Of a stretch of DNA of 60,418 nt, positions 44,663 to 52,722 are shown piece after piece. Both the position numbers and the translations under genes were made by a program. Below the pieces are notes generated by a model, which saw nothing but the letters and a program-made list of their open reading frames with translations, had not been told where the DNA came from and searched no databases. This DNA is from Candidatus Neomarinimicrobiota bacterium (GTDB lineage: Bacteria; Fidelibacterota; Marinisomatia; Marinisomatales; TCS55). The DNA is taken from positions 1 to 60,418 of the forward strand of contig JABIDL010000014.1 in assembly GCA_018651745.1 (NCBI GenBank). The letters are read 5' to 3'. How positions within the stretch are numbered: the stretch's first letter is position 1; each line of letters begins with the position of its first letter.

Positions 44663-46753
44663 TTAAGGTCCTGTTTCTCTAAAAGAATCGGGATCTGTTT
44701 TAGCGATGACCATTTCCAATATCAACGCACCCAAAGCAAGCAATAAAAATATCCTCCATAAACTCTTTCCAAATCGAATATCCTTAATAGTTGAGGCAAG
44801 ATCAATATTAGGATCAACCCATCGTGATCTTTGTGACCCAATTTGATTCACAATTGACGATGGATCAGCGCGAATAAATGGATCTTCACCATCGGGCAAT
44901 TGCACAGAAAATGCAGTATATGGATCGCCATCTGCCAATACATCATAAGATCCTATTTCAAATGTTTCTGAAAAAATGAGTGATTCAGAATTGTAATTAG
45001 GAATCACTTTAATCGTTTCACCCGAAGGCGTTACTACCTCCCATTGTTTTCGAATAAATTCTCTGGTCAATTTGATGGATTTAGGTTCCCCGGAAACAAC
45101 TGGAATAATATTGGATTCATCCGTTGCCTGCAAAACAATGATTCGATGCAAAAGCGGAACACTTAGACCACGGATAGGCAAGTCATTCCAATCTAAGTTC
45201 ATGGGAGACGTGAAAACATATACAGGATTTCCCATATGCTTGTATTCTAAAAGAAATACATCACCATTGGTAAATTTCAATAAAGGCTGATGCTCTGAAG
45301 ATAAATCCGTTCTGTAATACCCAAAAACCTGCGGGAGTTCCTGAGCAAGATCTTTAATTCCAAGTCCATCAACAAGTGTATTCATATTATCTGTAGTATG
45401 GAGCGAATAAAATGCGTCACCATCCAATCGTTCCGGACTTTTTACTTTTGGCAACTTGAGGACAGAAAAAAGTGAAGCTTGATCCGGAAGTGCATTTGCA
45501 GCACCAACAAACCAAATGAGAGATCCACCTTTTTCAAGAAAGGTTTGAATATCCTGTACAGCACCAGCGCTCATTCTACCTGGATCATGCACCAGTAAAA
45601 TATCCGTATTGTCTAGGAATAACCTGTTAGGATTTGGATCAATATATAAATCAATATCAAGATATCCGAACCCACCATCCATCGATGATAAAACAGATTT
45701 CAGTAAAAATGCATTTTCTTTTGATGGTGCTAATAGGGTGCAGGTTATCTGAGATGGAATAGATAACTCAAAAGTTTTTACGTTATCCAAAAGAAAATCA
45801 TCTCTCGGAATTTCCAATCTTCCTTTGATGAGGCCCGATCTACCGGGATAAACTTGAAATTGAAATTCTTTGGATTTCCTTACTGGGAATGAAGCAACAA
45901 CCTGTCCTAAACGAGTTTCATCTAGATAAAGTTCAATTGGTATATTCCTTTGCATAATGGTTCCGGAATTTCGGATTTTTGCATTCAGCTTTAATAACTG
46001 ATTCGGCAATTTAATCTGGCTAATAATTTTCGATTCCCTGATGCCGAGATTCTCACCATCGGCTCTTTGAGATACGAAGAAAAACCTCCAATAATTTTCA
46101 AGATTTTGGGTTGGTTTATTTTCATATTTATTGATCATATCTTGCCCCGGATCATCCTGAAAATCACTCAAGATAAAACATTCCTTATTAACCGTACTGG
46201 CTTTAGAATTCTGAATAATTTTATGTACCGAATCCCAAAGTTTGTCATCACCGTGTGACTGTTTTATTTTTTGAATCGCCTGCGTTCCTTCTCGGAATTC
46301 CCGAATCCGGCCTTCTTTCAACTTTTGCAATGGGTTCGTTTGATGGATTTCAATAAAGGACCCTGGCTCCAATGAATTCAAAATTATCGGAACCTTTGAT
46401 TTAGCGATTTCCAGTAAAGATCCGTTGTCAGTTTTTAAATCCATGCTCGCAGAATTATCCACAATAATAATGACATGAGATTCTACTTCACCTGCCATCC
46501 AAGAAGGTAGAAAACCATGCTGAACAGGTCTTGCCGCCATAAGGATTAGAGCAGCAACTGCAAGCATTCGGAGCAAAACGAGCAACCATTGTTTCATTTG
46601 AATACGACGGATTGTGTCATGTTCTAATTGCTTGATATATCGCAACGTACTGAATTCAACTTCCTTAGTATTCCGCAAACTTAATAAATGGATGATAAGT
46701 GGAATAGAGGCCAAGGCCAAACCCCATAAAATTGAAGGTGCTAAAAATGTCAT
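44663..46753 (-). CDS. BatA-domain/VWA membrane protein
   Basis: 696 residues. Starts with the aerotolerance-regulator (BatA) N-terminal signature FLAPSILWGLALASIPLIIHLL, two membrane helices (about 5-24 and 57-77), then a von Willebrand A-type domain with the MIDAS motif VDNSASMDLKT (DxSxS, about 96-106). The middle holds CARDB-like beta segments and a glutamine-amidotransferase-like fold region (LVHDPGRMSAG, SLIWFVGAANALP at about 390-420). A C-terminal helix (IFLLLALGALILEMVIA) anchors it. FCB genomes often have such proteins in Bat-like clusters; here no MoxR ATPase is nearby. Function unknown; cell-envelope role likely. Overlaps the kinase-like gene by 4 bp. Confidence 0.82.
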   Translation of the reverse strand: MTFLAPSILWGLALASIPLIIHLLSLRNTKEVEFSTLRYIKQLEHDTIRRIQMKQWLLVLLRMLAVAALILMAARPVQHGFLPSWMAGEVESHVIIIVDNSASMDLKTDNGSLLEIAKSKVPIILNSLEPGSFIEIHQTNPLQKLKEGRIREFREGTQAIQKIKQSHGDDKLWDSVHKIIQNSKASTVNKECFILSDFQDDPGQDMINKYENKPTQNLENYWRFFFVSQRADGENLGIRESKIISQIKLPNQLLKLNAKIRNSGTIMQRNIPIELYLDETRLGQVVASFPVRKSKEFQFQVYPGRSGLIKGRLEIPRDDFLLDNVKTFELSIPSQITCTLLAPSKENAFLLKSVLSSMDGGFGYLDIDLYIDPNPNRLFLDNTDILLVHDPGRMSAGAVQDIQTFLEKGGSLIWFVGAANALPDQASLFSVLKLPKVKSPERLDGDAFYSLHTTDNMNTLVDGLGIKDLAQELPQVFGYYRTDLSSEHQPLLKFTNGDVFLLEYKHMGNPVYVFTSPMNLDWNDLPIRGLSVPLLHRIIVLQATDESNIIPVVSGEPKSIKLTREFIRKQWEVVTPSGETIKVIPNYNSESLIFSETFEIGSYDVLADGDPYTAFSVQLPDGEDPFIRADPSSIVNQIGSQRSRWVDPNIDLASTIKDIRFGKSLWRIFLLLALGALILEMVIAKTDPDSFRETGP

Positions 46754-47349
46754 ATGAGAAAATTACTAGCTAATATCATGATTGTTCCGCTAGTGATAGG
46801 AATCGAAACATTATCATCAATCGTTAATGGAAGCAATTCTACTACCATAGCTGAAACGGATCCCACAATCCCAACTGTTATTGGGACTATAGGAAACAGC
46901 CAACCAGTCAAAATACAAATCATCAATCCACTTAAGGATCCTTCCAAGGTTTTTGACCCGATTTTGATGTTTCCGAATTGCATTCCAATGATCCCCGCAG
47001 TTGTGTCACCCACGGACATAAATACAAGTGCCATTATCGCAATTGGCTTTGGGAAAATGAGTATTGTGAACCATGCACCAATCAGTACCCAAGTTGCGCC
47101 AGTAAACTTCCCGGATAATTCATGTGACCGAAGCATGGAATCAAAATATCTAACAAATAATGATTTCAACCACTGAACTCTTGTCCTTGCTAAATCTGTA
47201 CAAATCGCAGAAAATGTCACGATTCCAAGCAGGATTAAAACACTGGTTTTATCCGGCAACCATGTGCCATACGAAATTGGAATAATAAGGTTGAAAATAT
47301 GAATCATTTTCCGACCCATCTCCGGAAGTGTGATTCGGGGATTACTCAT
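46750..47349 (-). CDS. CTP-dependent diacylglycerol/dolichol-kinase-like membrane protein
   Basis: 199 residues, about six membrane helices. The conserved loop SVGDTTAGIIGMQFG followed by KIGSKTLEGSLSG (about 117-147) is the signature shared by yeast Dgk1, dolichol/phytol kinases (SEC59/VTE5) and the phosphatidate cytidylyltransferase superfamily. N-terminal RKMIHIFNLIIPI also fits that group. It probably phosphorylates a lipid alcohol (polyprenol, diacylglycerol or similar) with CTP. The substrate is not deducible. Overlaps the PASTA gene by 8 bp and the BatA/VWA gene by 4 bp. Confidence 0.8.
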   Translation of the reverse strand: MSNPRITLPEMGRKMIHIFNLIIPISYGTWLPDKTSVLILLGIVTFSAICTDLARTRVQWLKSLFVRYFDSMLRSHELSGKFTGATWVLIGAWFTILIFPKPIAIMALVFMSVGDTTAGIIGMQFGNIKIGSKTLEGSLSGLMICILTGWLFPIVPITVGIVGSVSAMVVELLPLTIDDNVSIPITSGTIMILASNFLI

Positions 47350-48100
47350 TCATTAATTTATTATGGATATCCTGCAAATCCACAACGCTGACTACAAGAT
47401 CAATCTTTACCGCACGGTCCGTTACTGTGCCTGCCGAGATAGATTGATGTAGTACGGTGAATGGTAATAAATCTTCATTCTGCTGATAAGAAACTTTTCC
47501 CAGAATTAGGCGTGATTCCTTTAAAGATTGCGCTGCCTTGTCTTCATTGAGTCCGAATAACTGTGGGACTATAAATCTATTGGGTGGTGAACCTTTGCTA
47601 ACCGTGATTTGAACACCAAGCCATTTTTTTAATTCGTCACCACCCTTTGGGAATTGCCATGCGACCGTACCATTTGGGAAGTCCGGATTATACTCGATAT
47701 AAACGGTATCAATATTCAGATTTGCCTGTTGAAGTGTTATTTCCGCACTTCTTTGCGACTGCCCAATTAAATTCGGAACTTTCACTAATTTTTCCGGGTG
47801 AGAAACTTTTAAACGAATTGTCCTCCCCGGTTTCACCTTACTTCCCGGAACTGGATACTGGTCCACAATTAACCCGGGTTTATGTTGGTTGGTATGGACT
47901 GTATCTTGGATTACGACTCGAAATCCCTCAGATGAAATGGTTTTCGTCGCCTGAGTTAAAGATTCCCCAATAACGTCCATTACTACTCGATATTCGTTTT
48001 TTCGGATATACTTTGGCATGATCAGAATTTCAAGAATAGAAATCCCAATAAAGGAAAGAACTGCAAATGAGATGAGTATTTTATAAATAGTCTTCATCAA
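47342..48100 (-). CDS. PASTA-domain membrane protein
   Basis: 252 residues. One N-terminal membrane helix (IYKILISFAVLSFIGISILEIL, 4-25), then three tandem PASTA repeats at about 38-105, 108-175 and 177-247; landmarks are VPNLIGQSQRSAEITLQQANL and VPQLFGLNEDKAAQSLKES, each ending in ITVSKG or LVVS. PASTA domains bind peptidoglycan muropeptides or beta-lactams. Kinase or transpeptidase domains normally joined to PASTA are absent, so this is a free-standing periplasmic sensor or scaffold. Overlaps rsmB by 4 bp. Confidence 0.87.
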   Translation of the reverse strand: MMKTIYKILISFAVLSFIGISILEILIMPKYIRKNEYRVVMDVIGESLTQATKTISSEGFRVVIQDTVHTNQHKPGLIVDQYPVPGSKVKPGRTIRLKVSHPEKLVKVPNLIGQSQRSAEITLQQANLNIDTVYIEYNPDFPNGTVAWQFPKGGDELKKWLGVQITVSKGSPPNRFIVPQLFGLNEDKAAQSLKESRLILGKVSYQQNEDLLPFTVLHQSISAGTVTDRAVKIDLVVSVVDLQDIHNKLMNE

Positions 48101-49419
48101 TTTTTAATAAGTCTTGCTGCATACATACCGTCAGTTTTATCTCTATGTGGTAAGGTCTGTAAAGTACCATGAGAATCAACCCAATGATTATGTTCGTCAA
48201 GTGTATTCATGTCTAATTCGAATTTAGGACTCAATTTAAGGAAAGCATTGATCACGTTCCAATTTTCTTCCGGTTCTAAACTGCAGGTAGAATATACCAA
48301 TCTACCTCCGGGTTTAAGATAATTCGAAACATGATTTAAAATAGCCAACTGAATATTTGCCATCTCGTGTATATTAACCATTGTCCGTCTCCACTTGATA
48401 TCAGGATGTTTTCCAATGACTCCTGTTCCCGTGCAGGGAGCATCAATTAGAATACCATCTGCTAATTCAAATTCATCTTTTGTAGCATCTTTAACATTCC
48501 ATTCTATGGATTTTAATTTATGTCGAAGCATATCAGTTATTCCCAGTTTAACGCGAGCGGAATCGGGATCGGAAGCTAATATTCGTCCTGTGTCTTCCAT
48601 CAATTCAGCTATATACAATGCCTTTGTTCCCGGAGCACCACAAACGTCTAAGATGGTTTCCCCAGGGACAGGGTTCAATAAATCCACTGCAATTCCGGCT
48701 GCCCTATCTTGGATAGAAATGGATCCATCAAGAAAAAGCGGATGTTGCGCCAATAAATTGAATCCCGCCTTAACTTTGAAAAAACGAGTGCTGGCTTCTG
48801 CTGCACAAAGTTTAATTCCATCCTCTTTGCACCTATGGGTTATTTCGCTCATTGATGATTCTGGATATTTGATCCGAATTGTGTATTCATGAATTTCATT
48901 AAATGTTTCACATAATTCGCGAGTTGATGATTTCCCAAATTGTGAAATCCATCTTTTTATCATCCAATCCGGAAAAGATAACCATTCAGCCAAAACACTT
49001 TCAGATTTTATTCCATTTAAAGGTTTAGATGTTTCAATTTTTGATAGAGAACGAAGAATGGCATTGGTAATTCCTGTGACTTTCTCTCCTATGGATTTTC
49101 GGGCAATGTTTACCCAACTGTCAATGGCGGCATAATCCGGCACTGTATCATCCATCAAGAGTTCATACACTGATATTCTCAATAATACTTTTAAAGAATT
49201 ATCCAATGTAGATAGTGGGCGGTCAAGAGCAGAATCAATCCAATAATCCAGCCTTCCCTTCCATCGGATAACATCACGCGTTAGTGCATAAATTCTATTG
49301 ATTTCCTTAGACTTCAAGGATTTAGAAGCAATGATATTTGCAGTAATGACGCTCAGCCGTTTTTTTGTCGTAAAAAATTCCAAAAGAATTTTTTGTGATA
49401 CAATCCGCGGATCCTCCAT
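48097..49419 (-). CDS. rsmB: 16S rRNA m5C967 methyltransferase RsmB
   Basis: 440 residues. NusB-like RNA-binding N-terminal domain (about 1-135) and a SAM-dependent Rossmann domain: ILDVCGAPGTKALYIAELM (SAM-binding motif I, about 250-268), LIDAPCTGTGVIGKHPDIKW with the releasing Cys, and YSTCSLEPEENWNVI with the catalytic Cys. It methylates C967 of 16S rRNA. The def-fmt-rsmB order is conserved across many bacteria. Overlaps fmt by 1 bp and the PASTA gene by 4 bp. Confidence 0.93.
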   Translation of the reverse strand: MEDPRIVSQKILLEFFTTKKRLSVITANIIASKSLKSKEINRIYALTRDVIRWKGRLDYWIDSALDRPLSTLDNSLKVLLRISVYELLMDDTVPDYAAIDSWVNIARKSIGEKVTGITNAILRSLSKIETSKPLNGIKSESVLAEWLSFPDWMIKRWISQFGKSSTRELCETFNEIHEYTIRIKYPESSMSEITHRCKEDGIKLCAAEASTRFFKVKAGFNLLAQHPLFLDGSISIQDRAAGIAVDLLNPVPGETILDVCGAPGTKALYIAELMEDTGRILASDPDSARVKLGITDMLRHKLKSIEWNVKDATKDEFELADGILIDAPCTGTGVIGKHPDIKWRRTMVNIHEMANIQLAILNHVSNYLKPGGRLVYSTCSLEPEENWNVINAFLKLSPKFELDMNTLDEHNHWVDSHGTLQTLPHRDKTDGMYAARLIKN

Positions 49420-50345
49420 TAAGATGTAAACATATCGCCGGGCGCCAGAGTGCTTCCTCTTAAAAAATCTTCAACCGGCAATCGCTTTTTCCCTTCCAAT
49501 TGGATTTCTCGTATTTCTAATCGTCCCCTTCCCGTTCCGATTTCCATGACGACTTTTTCAACTTGTAAGAATTGACCGGGCATACCTGAAGCATCTTGTT
49601 TAAAGGAAGAATTGAAGAATTTTATTGTTTTTCCATTCCATTTTGAAAAAGCTCCCGGGATAGGAGAAAGTCCCCGAATCAGATTGCTGATTTTTTCTGC
49701 CGATTGATTCCAATCAATACAACCCATATCCGGGTGAATTTTCGGCGCCGGCGTTGCAAGGGAATCATTTTGGGAAATTGGGTTTAATGTACCATCTATT
49801 GCTTGTTTGACGGTTCGTAATAGCAAGGCAGAACCTATTTGACTCATTTTTTCTGAAAGAGTGCCAAAATCGTATTCTGGAATAATTTCAACTTTTTCTT
49901 GAAGAAGAATATCGCCTGCATCCACTTTTGGTTTTAATAGAAACGTAGTTAATCCGGTTTCAGTATCTCCATTCATCAGAGAATGTTGAATGGGCGCAGC
50001 TCCTCTATAAGCCGGTAAAAGTGAACCATGAAGATTGATTGATCCGTCTTTGGGAACTACAAGTAATTCTTTAGGCAAAATCTTAAAGGCAACGACAACA
50101 AAAAGATCAGGATTTAATTCGGAAATATCATTAACGAATTGTGAATCTGAAAGAGAGTGCGGCTGAAGTAATGGTAAATCTAAATCTTGTGCACATAATG
50201 ATACAGGTTGTTCCTGTTTGTATTGTCCCCTACCTTTTCGTTTTGGCGGATCAGTGACAATTGCAAGAGGGCTGATGCCATTTTCAACTAATTTTGAAAG
50301 AGACGGAACAGCAAACTGCGGGTTTCCCATGAATATAATTTTCAT
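49419..50345 (-). CDS. fmt: Methionyl-tRNA formyltransferase
   Basis: 308 residues, typical. N-terminal formyltransferase fold with IIFMGNPQFAVPSL and the N10-formyl-THF/catalytic motif NLHGSLLPAYRGAAPIQ (about 108-124, containing the Asn-His pair), followed by VDAGDILLQ; the C-terminal OB-fold domain (from about 205) binds initiator tRNA. Formylates Met-tRNA, with deformylase encoded immediately upstream (57 bp). Overlaps rsmB by 1 bp. Confidence 0.96.
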   Translation of the reverse strand: MKIIFMGNPQFAVPSLSKLVENGISPLAIVTDPPKRKGRGQYKQEQPVSLCAQDLDLPLLQPHSLSDSQFVNDISELNPDLFVVVAFKILPKELLVVPKDGSINLHGSLLPAYRGAAPIQHSLMNGDTETGLTTFLLKPKVDAGDILLQEKVEIIPEYDFGTLSEKMSQIGSALLLRTVKQAIDGTLNPISQNDSLATPAPKIHPDMGCIDWNQSAEKISNLIRGLSPIPGAFSKWNGKTIKFFNSSFKQDASGMPGQFLQVEKVVMEIGTGRGRLEIREIQLEGKKRLPVEDFLRGSTLAPGDMFTS

Positions 50346-50402
50346 CGTAATTCCCTGAATCGATTATGAGTTTGAGTAAAGGGTTGCAGTTCTAATGTAA
50401 TT

Positions 50403-50927
50403 CTATTGTCCTGCTAAAATGGTTTTTTCTGCCTGTTTTATCTCATTTAATTGCTTCCGATGCTGCATTCGGACAAGTTTACTGACATGATCAATAATTA
50501 AATTTCCGTTTAAATGATCTATTTCATGCTGGATGACCCGTGCTAACAATCCATCAAAATAATTTTCGTACGAATCGCCATTAATATCTTGATAACGAAA
50601 ACGAATCCGCTCTGCGCGATTGAATTCGAGTCTGACATCCGGGACTGATAAACAACCTTCTTCCATAAGATATTCCCCGTCTCGTTCCAGAATTTCACCA
50701 TTCACAAAAACATGTGGAACATCATCTTCTTCTGTATGTGAAATATCAATAACACAGAGATTCAAATCCAAGCCAACCTGATTCCCGGCCAAACCAATTC
50801 CTTCTTTTTCATACATCGTATCGAACATGTCATCTACAATTTTAGGAATACCAGAAAAATCTGTTACTTGATTACATTTTTTCCTAAGGATAGGATTCCC
50901 AAGTTTTGTAACGGGGATAACTGCCAT
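50403..50927 (-). CDS. def: Peptide deformylase
   Basis: 174 residues. All three deformylase motifs are visible: GIGLAGNQVGLDL (GxGxAAxQ, with N at the usual A), EEGCLSVPDV (EGCLS, metal-ligand Cys) and QHEIDHLNG (HExDH, two metal-ligand His and the catalytic Glu). It removes the N-formyl group from nascent proteins using Fe2+ or similar metal. The Asn in AGNQ in place of AAxQ is a mild variation. Overlaps yajC by 1 bp. Confidence 0.96.
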   Translation of the reverse strand: MAVIPVTKLGNPILRKKCNQVTDFSGIPKIVDDMFDTMYEKEGIGLAGNQVGLDLNLCVIDISHTEEDDVPHVFVNGEILERDGEYLMEEGCLSVPDVRLEFNRAERIRFRYQDINGDSYENYFDGLLARVIQHEIDHLNGNLIIDHVSKLVRMQHRKQLNEIKQAEKTILAGQ

Positions 50928-51274
50928 TATGTCTGAGTTTCCACTGCCGTTGTATCCTCTTCCGATACTTTTTCACTTAATCCGGCGATAGAAGACCGAT
51001 TAAAGGTTAGTTCAAGATTCTTATCTACTTTCAAAATCACTTGTTTCCCTTTATTCTTGAAGCGCGCAATAGAACCATGAAGACCGCTAATTGTAACCAC
51101 TCGATCACCTTTATTGAGCGATTCAAGCATTTCACGCTTTTCTTTTTGCCTCTTCGACTGGGGGCGAATCATTAAAAAATACATGATTAAAATAATTAAT
51201 AAAAAAGGGAAGAATGCAGCGATTCCGCCGCTACCTTCCTGTCCATTTTGTGCCATTCCGTATAATATGTCCAC
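50927..51274 (-). CDS. yajC: Preprotein translocase accessory subunit YajC
   Basis: 115 residues from GTG at 51272-51274, which has a GGAG ribosome binding site; an ATG six codons in is an alternative. A single membrane helix (about 22-38, FFPFLLIILIMYFLMIRPQ) is followed by the family motif RPQSKRQKEKREMLESL and a small beta-rich domain with KGDRVVTISGLHG. YajC associates with SecDF and modulates Sec export. Neighbours def and fmt, rather than tgt or secD as is common elsewhere; overlaps def by 1 bp. Confidence 0.92.
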   Translation of the reverse strand: MDILYGMAQNGQEGSGGIAAFFPFLLIILIMYFLMIRPQSKRQKEKREMLESLNKGDRVVTISGLHGSIARFKNKGKQVILKVDKNLELTFNRSSIAGLSEKVSEEDTTAVETQT

Positions 51275-51546
51275 ATTTTACTCCGTTATTTTGAGTGCAG
51301 AAATTAGCAGTGTTGGTAAGGTTTCACAATGAAATGTGGATAATCAAAAACTATTGCCTCTTAACCCTTAAAATTGACAAGTTTTTTTTCCACACGTAAC
51401 AATGCACAAACTCATAATTGCACTACTTAGGATGAGAAAAAGTACATTGGAACGAAATGATGAACAAAGCGATTCATTTTAAAACAAATGTTCCGCAACG
51501 ATTCGTTAACACATATTTGCAATCCTTTGCACATTGAGTTTTCTGT
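51275..51546. other. AT-rich intergenic region between histidine kinase and yajC
   Basis: 272 bp without a plausible gene. It must hold the yajC operon promoter (reading left). It contains one perfect DnaA box and one near match (TTTTCCACA, 51386-51394), and a lone TTGACA on the plus strand at 51374 without a convincing -10. No hairpin terminator was recognised after the histidine-kinase gene. Confidence 0.5.
51335..51343. promoter_or_regulatory. DnaA box
   Basis: TGTGGATAA, the exact complement of the E. coli consensus TTATCCACA. It is about 60 bp upstream of the yajC start. Alone it may simply be chance or a DnaA-responsive promoter site. Confidence 0.3.
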
Positions 51547-52722
51547 TTAGTTTTTTATTACTACTGCTAATTTAATTTCAAAAACAGTTCCCTGATTTTT
51601 ATCAGAATTTACAATCCGAATTGATCCTTTGTGAATATCTTGAATAATGCGTTGCGTTAAAGATAATCCCAAGCCCCATCCGCCGGCTTTGCTGCTGAAA
51701 CCGGGACGGAATACATTTTTCCAGTCTCGTTTTGGAATTCCCTTACCTGTATCGGTAATGGTGATTACGACATCAGTAAGATCAAAATTAACTTCAATTG
51801 AAATACTGCCTTTTGCATTTTCTAAAGAATCTATTCCATTCTTAATCAGGTTTTCAAACGCCCAAGAAAGTAAGGTTACATTACCCCGAATGACAATATC
51901 GTTCCCCTGTTTTGGTTTGATATTAATTTCAATACTTTCAGATCTTACGCGCTGATTCAAATAATCAATAACCGTTTTAAGCATTTTCATAATATCAACA
52001 GTTTCTTCGGTTGGTTTAGATCCAATTTTACTAAATCGATTACTTACATCTTCAAGTCTTTGAATATCTCGATCCATTTCTGTTATAATTTTCGGATCGC
52101 TGGACTCTCTGAGACGATCTACCCAACCCATAAGCGCGGAAACAGGCGTGCCAAGCTGATGTGCCGTTTCGCGGGCCATCCCTACCCAAATGCTTCTTTT
52201 TTCGCTGTTACGAATGACAGAAAACCCGATGAACCCCAATAGGATAAAAATGGTGACTGCACCAATTTCCAAAAACGGCAACCACTCTAATCTCTTAATC
52301 AAAATAGAATCGCCATAGTGCAGGTAACCTATCGCAATCCGTTCATTTGTTTCGGGATGCATGTAGGTCAATGGAATAGGTTGATTTTGACTATCCATCT
52401 CTTCCTGATGTTTCCGTGCATCCTTGACAGATAAGCCATCGGGAAGATTTTTCCAATCCAATGGAGTATGTTTACCATCAGAATAAATAAGGGGGAATTG
52501 CACTCGTTTTATTATCTTATCAAAAATGAAGCTTAAATTTTCATCGCTCTCGCTCTCCACTGTACTCGCAATAATTTCAGCATAAAGCTGGACAACTTCC
52601 TTATTGTTTGCCCTCAATCGGTCCACCACAGATTGGGAATACAGCAGCAATCCTGAAACAAGAACAATACCTAAAATAAATAGCCCTGCTTTGATATTGA
52701 CAGAATGTCGGTAGGGTTGCAT
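51547..52722 (-). CDS. Orphan sensor histidine kinase
   Basis: 391 residues. Two membrane helices (about 12-30 and 150-170) frame a ~120-residue periplasmic sensor. The cytoplasmic part has an H box MARETAHQLGTPVSALMGW with phospho-acceptor H188, N box FENLIKNGIDSL, G1 DTGKGIP and G2 GGWGLGLSLTQ, so it should bind ATP and autophosphorylate. No response regulator is encoded nearby. It overlaps the end of the flippase gene by 1 bp and is the last gene of the polysaccharide cluster, suggesting a link to surface-polysaccharide status; this is inference from position. The HQLGTP form of the H box is typical of an NtrY/PAS-less subgroup common in FCB. Confidence 0.92.
   Translation of the reverse strand: MQPYRHSVNIKAGLFILGIVLVSGLLLYSQSVVDRLRANNKEVVQLYAEIIASTVESESDENLSFIFDKIIKRVQFPLIYSDGKHTPLDWKNLPDGLSVKDARKHQEEMDSQNQPIPLTYMHPETNERIAIGYLHYGDSILIKRLEWLPFLEIGAVTIFILLGFIGFSVIRNSEKRSIWVGMARETAHQLGTPVSALMGWVDRLRESSDPKIITEMDRDIQRLEDVSNRFSKIGSKPTEETVDIMKMLKTVIDYLNQRVRSESIEINIKPKQGNDIVIRGNVTLLSWAFENLIKNGIDSLENAKGSISIEVNFDLTDVVITITDTGKGIPKRDWKNVFRPGFSSKAGGWGLGLSLTQRIIQDIHKGSIRIVNSDKNQGTVFEIKLAVVIKN

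Noticed and set aside
51374-51403. TTGACA on the plus strand with TAACAA 17 bases later, a possible promoter for an antisense RNA under the histidine kinase gene
   Set aside because: Only three of six -10 bases match, and no downstream terminator or gene on that strand is seen.
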